This document shows, in pieces, positions 60,063-64,000 of a stretch of DNA of 64,000 nt (position 1 is the stretch's first letter; every line of letters starts with the position of its first letter). Under the pieces are notes generated by a model. It saw only the letters and a program-made list of their open reading frames with translations. It did no database searches and was not told the DNA's origin. Source of the DNA: Nemophila menziesii. Taxonomy: Eukaryota; Streptophyta; Magnoliopsida; Boraginales; Hydrophyllaceae. The position numbers and the translations under genes were made by a program. Where the stretch lies: assembly GCA_029959085.1 (NCBI GenBank), contig JARWIR010000008.1, positions 2,294,001 to 2,358,000 on the forward strand, given 5' to 3'.

Positions 60063-61492
60063 TCAATGATTATAAGGGTCCATAAGAGTTTGGGATGGTA
60101 CGACATCCTGAAGAAACCCATCATCTCTAACGAAAGAATGTTGATGCGAAGGAGAAGAACGCATCTCTTGAAACAAAGCAGCATATGATGGCTGATTCTA
60201 ATAGTTAAGCTCTTGATGGTACTGATTCTTGGGAAACGCATATCCACCATCAGTTACATCATCTCTAACACCACCATAACTTGAACGTCCATTACTTTTA
60301 ATTACCACAATAAATGGCCGTTTGTTGCTGGACTCCACTGCCAATGCCACACCCATAATTAGTTATGTGTGTCAACATTCCATTACCTCCACCTCTAGTG
60401 ACACAACCACAGCTAAAGGTTTCTGGCATATTTCCATTACCTCCACTTCCGTTGACACAACCATAGCTTGTGGTTTCCGGTATAATTCCATTACCTCCAC
60501 CTCCGTTGACACAACCATAGCTAGTGGTATCTGGCATGATTCAATCACCGCCACCTGCGGTGACACAACCATAGCTAGTGGTTTGCTGCATGATTCCATT
60601 ACCACCATCTCCGGTGCCACCATCATAGCTAGTGGTTTGCGGTATGATTCCATTACCTCCACCTCCGGTGACACAACCATAGCTAGTGGTTTGCGGAAGA
60701 ATTATATTACCTCCACCTCCGGTGACACAAGCATAGCTTGTGGTTTTCGACATGATCATATCACCTCTACCTTCGGTGCCACCACCATAGTTAGTGGTAT
60801 GCGGCATGATTCCAATCCCTCCTCCATAGATAGTTGATTGATGGATAACTCCAAAGCCTCCACCGCTAAAACTAGGTGTTTGTTGCATGACTCCCATGCC
60901 ACTACCATAACTACGGGATTGTTGGAACACTCGCATGCTTCCACCATCATAATTGGTTGTTTGTGGCAAAATTTTAGTACAACCACCATTAATTCTGCTA
61001 CCATAGCTAGTTGTTTCCAACATCATACATATGTTTGAACGAATAGTGACAATGCATGGATGTGTATGCCACCCTTCAACAATTACCTCAGACGAGGGGA
61101 TACTATTATTGGTGGAAAGACCCTGAAGTGGCTGAGAGGACTGAGACTGTGGTGGTGGTGGTGGTGATGATTGTAGATGTGGTGGTGATGACATAGGTGT
61201 AATTATCCAACCGGATACATATTCTGTATCGTTTTCATCCTCAACATCACTTGACAAAACATTATTCCTGAGATCATTGCTCCCAGCAACTCCTAAGGCT
61301 AAAGGTTAATTATTACATTTTACCTTGTCACCATTAAGAATTGTGTCGAAGTTGTAGAAATTTATATCAGATGAACTGTAAAATGCTGATGTAGAAGAAA
61401 TTGTGTAATCGTACCCCATCATTGATGATAATGATAGGTTCTGATCTCTAACTCCCTGTAGCTCTTGTTGCTTCTTTTCCATTGATTTCTCT
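60063..61492 (-). pseudogene. WRKY-derived gene copy U4, WRKY domain deleted
   Basis: It starts at 61492 (MEKKQQELQGVRDQN), but TAA at 61306-61308 replaces a Tyr codon (KCNN, stop, PLAL). The frame is then open for over 230 codons (60541 to about 61305). As in U2, exon 1 (SSEVIV) is joined directly to EGWHTHPC, so the WRKY core, both Cys ligands and both introns are missing. A TGA at 60541, at the same repeat position as the TAA of U2, ends the long frame; a second open block (60298-60540) ends at TAA. The tail up to DPYN at 60063 is readable, with the TAG after QELNY shared with U2. Confidence 0.86.
60330..60830 (-). repeat. 54-nt coding minisatellite, U4 copy
   Basis: About nine 18-residue repeats, the largest number among the four copies. 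B-type repeats tend to read SYGCV or SYACV, while the A-type alternate SYGGG and SYGCV. Confidence 0.9.
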
Positions 61493-61578
61493 TTATTAAT
61501 TGTTGTAAAGATTCTTCACTTAAAAGTTCATCTCTTAATACAAGAACTAGAGAGAGAAAATGATAAGACTGGTTTTGA

Positions 61579-61976
61579 TTTTATAATAAAGTGTAAAGAG
61601 GGTTTACATTTTGTTGAGTTTTTTTTATATATTTTTATTTTTGACGAGTACTTTAAAATCAGGGTTGGGTTTCTTTCTTGTTGTTTTCTACCTAGGGAGT
61701 TGAGATTGACCGGCGAATGACAGAGGACAGCAAGTATGTACTATGGGTTCCATATGAACACCAAGAAGGACGTGATTTTATTTATATATAATTCTATTAA
61801 TAAATCTGTGATGACTATTAGTTGATTACCTTTATTAAATATTGTATCTATAATTTCAATTTTTACTTGATCTATTGAATAAAAAATCTTTTTTAGATTT
61901 AGACCATTATGACATTTCACCAGACTTGTCGTTTTTGAAACAATTGTTTTAACCAAAAACTATTGGCAAGCACGTG
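61579..61976 (-). promoter_or_regulatory. U4 promoter: TATA-like box and G-box, W-box lost
   Basis: TATAAAA at 61579-61585 and G-box core CACGTG at 61971-61976 are kept. The position of the W-box reads TTTCACT instead of TTTGACT, a single change that removes the TGAC core. Confidence 0.5.
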
Positions 61977-62780
61977 GTTTTAGTGAAACAAAAGATAGCG
62001 TGTATTCTATCTTGTTCAAAATTAATGAGAGTAAATATTAATAAATGAAATGATAAAAAATATCGATCTAAAATACGATTATAAGTATTTTTGATCAATA
62101 CATATAGAAAATCATTTAATTATTTAAAACTCATTTTCATATTTGAATGACTTTATATAAAAATTAACACATTCTTATAAAACTCAAGTATATTCTTCAA
62201 ATACATTTATTTTTGGATTTTAATTATACTTTTGAGTTATATAAGTATTCTTACACAAATATAATAATTTCAGAATTATGACATTTTTTTTTCAAATTAC
62301 AAATATATATTTATTTTCCGTATTGTAATATGTCTTTTTAATTATGTAAGTATTCAAGGTAGATATACGAAAATATTGATTAAAACCACAACTTTATTGA
62401 TCTCGATATATATGAATTGACTTTATATATTATTTTTGTGTTAATAAAAAAACTTAAATTTCAAATAGCTTGATTCCTACCCAGTAAGTTATAAATATCA
62501 ACCTACATGATATTTTAAATAATTTAAATCAAAAAAGTAATATGAAATTTGAAATAATAATTTATAAAATTGTTGTTAAAAGGATTGAAAAATAAAAGGA
62601 CCACACGACACAAGAAATTTTGGATGTATTCCAAGATTGAAGAGATCAAATTCCTGCCGGGTATTTACGAGACCAAAAAAATGTTTTCAAAAAGCCATCA
62701 CCCTCCTATTCAACGAGGCTATTAGAGAAACTACTTCGTCCTTGACTTCTTTGATCAGTCAAACTTCCTTGTTCCTTAGT

Positions 62781-64000
62781 GTAGTCTCGGTCCATAGTTT
62801 AAGAGTCCGTTACTTATATCAATGCTTGAGTAAGATTTTTATTGACCTGTAACCGGTTATGTGTAAACGTTTTTTATGTAGTTTATCACACGTATTTTAT
62901 GTAGTTTATAGTTATACGTGAGATGTCTTAGAAAGGTTTTTTGCATGTCTAAGGGTTCTTTGGCCTTAGGATTTTGATTTTTCGATTAATAGATTTCAAC
63001 TTTAACAGACAATGTTTTTAGGTATGAGTCAAGGATCATTATAACTAAACTATTATCATATTACTTTTTTTCATCAAGTATAAGTTCATTTATTATACTA
63101 TTATTTTTAATTCATTAATTAAGAATAATATTGAAAAAATTAAAGAAAAAATATCTTTATAATGTAAAAAGACAAATATTTTTGGACACTCTTTTTAGAA
63201 GAAAAAAATTAAAAATAACTGAAAGAGTAGCTTATTCCTTCTCGTTTTGGTTTCTTTTTTGTTCTTAATTTTTTTGGTGTTAATTTGTTTTATTTATAGT
63301 ATTTAGTATATAATGTTATCCACCTTTGCTATGAAAAATTACATTTTTTTGTTTATTAAATATTTTACCTATTTATTTTTCTAAAAACATTAAACAAAAC
63401 ATATATTTACAATAATTTATTTATTTAAATTATTAAGAAAAACAAAAACTTAGTTAAGTTATGATTTTGAATGATAAAGTGAATAGTTAAAACTGTTATA
63501 TTATGTCTTTTAATAAAATAAATGATTATTAATATATTTTTTTGATTTCATTTTTTTTACTTCAAATTTTTATGGTTAATATAAAGTTATCTTCTAATAT
63601 ACACGTGTGCGTTTGGAAAGGGGGTGGTGGCGTTTCTTTTCCAGTTTCATTGTACAGTGAGATTTTGCTAGAGTTTTTAGGGAGAAATTAGCAAAAAATA
63701 CATTAGTCTCAGCTAATATTTGCCAAAATTAAGTTAAAGAACTTTTATCCTCTTCGAACAAGAAATAAACTACAATTCTTTTGAGGTGATGCTATGATCC
63801 CATGGTTTATTTCAATTTTAAGCACCATCTTCTAAAAAAACATGTACTTCTCTTTTCTTGTATTTACAACTTTGTTAAAATGTAATGGTAAGACATTATT
63901 TCACTTATTCGTCTCTCCTAGTATATACAATATTGTTGTAAAAAGACCAAATCAATTATCGAATTTAGGATATTTCTTTATGTGGGGGGATACGGCTAAA
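62781..64000. repeat. Tandem array unit U5, subtype A, first 1.2 kb
   Basis: It starts with GTAGTCTCGGTCCATAG and carries the A-type GTTTATCACACGTATTTTA near 62882. It follows U3 more closely than U4. No gene lies in this part. The array therefore continues beyond the window. Confidence 0.85.

Larger units (their letters stand above)
56403..62780. repeat. Tandem array unit U4, subtype B
   Basis: The unit is 6378 bp with no large insertion, and it serves as the empty-site reference for both insertions in U2: its 57089-57118 corresponds to the CACTA target, and its 60832-60846 to the LTR element target. Intergenic parts 56403-58845 and 58911-60062 contain no recognisable gene. Confidence 0.88.

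Overview
The window is AT-rich nuclear DNA from a flowering plant, probably a eudicot (inferred). The evidence is a WRKY group IIc gene family with introns, plant-type LTR retrotransposons primed by tRNA-Asp, a CACTA transposon, a Pack-MULE, and L1-type LINE and SINE remnants. No species is named because nothing in the sequence fixes it. I see no rRNA gene, functional tRNA gene, CRISPR array or organelle gene cluster.

Left part, 1-21480: nested transposons. A degenerate LINE on the + strand (2052-5652) is split by a SINE-like insert, a small MITE and a solo LTR with a 5-bp target duplication. It is flanked by two copies of one Ty1/copia family in opposite orientations. The minus-strand copia copy (5653-12307) carries a 2.17-kb Mutator-like element with a perfect 9-bp target duplication; that element holds a spliced fragment resembling a poly(A)-binding-protein RRM. 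The copia gag is cut by an Athila-like Ty3/gypsy element (E1, 12308-16764). E1 is cut by a second Athila-like element (E2, 16765-21480), whose RT, RNase H and integrase core are deleted. E2 stops abruptly at about 21480.

Right part, 21481-64000: a tandem array of units about 6.4-6.7 kb long, once insertions are removed. Each unit holds one minus-strand WRKY-derived gene copy. Four complete units (U1-U4) and the start of a fifth (U5) are present. Two subtypes alternate (A: U1, U3, U5; B: U2, U4), so the array looks like repeated A-B dimers. Every copy is damaged, and the damage falls largely on the WRKY domain. U1 lost the WRKY core and zinc finger. U2 and U4 share a deletion that joins exon 1 directly to the last zinc-finger histidines. 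Only U3 still encodes WRKYGSK and a C-X4-C-X23-HXH finger, and it has a 1-bp frameshift upstream. All copies keep the Tyr/Gly-rich C-terminal array of 18-residue repeats. All keep a TATA-like box and a G-box; U1-U3 also keep a W-box.

Unit U2 is enlarged by two insertions. One is a CACTA (En/Spm) element (28641-35938) with a broken TNP2-like transposase and a TNPA-like gene; it appears chimeric and lacks its left CACTA end. The other is an 7.9-kb non-autonomous LTR element (39807-47748) with near-identical LTRs and an ATGGA target duplication, inserted inside the U2 WRKY copy. Apart from possible expression of the WRKY remnants, I see no intact host gene.
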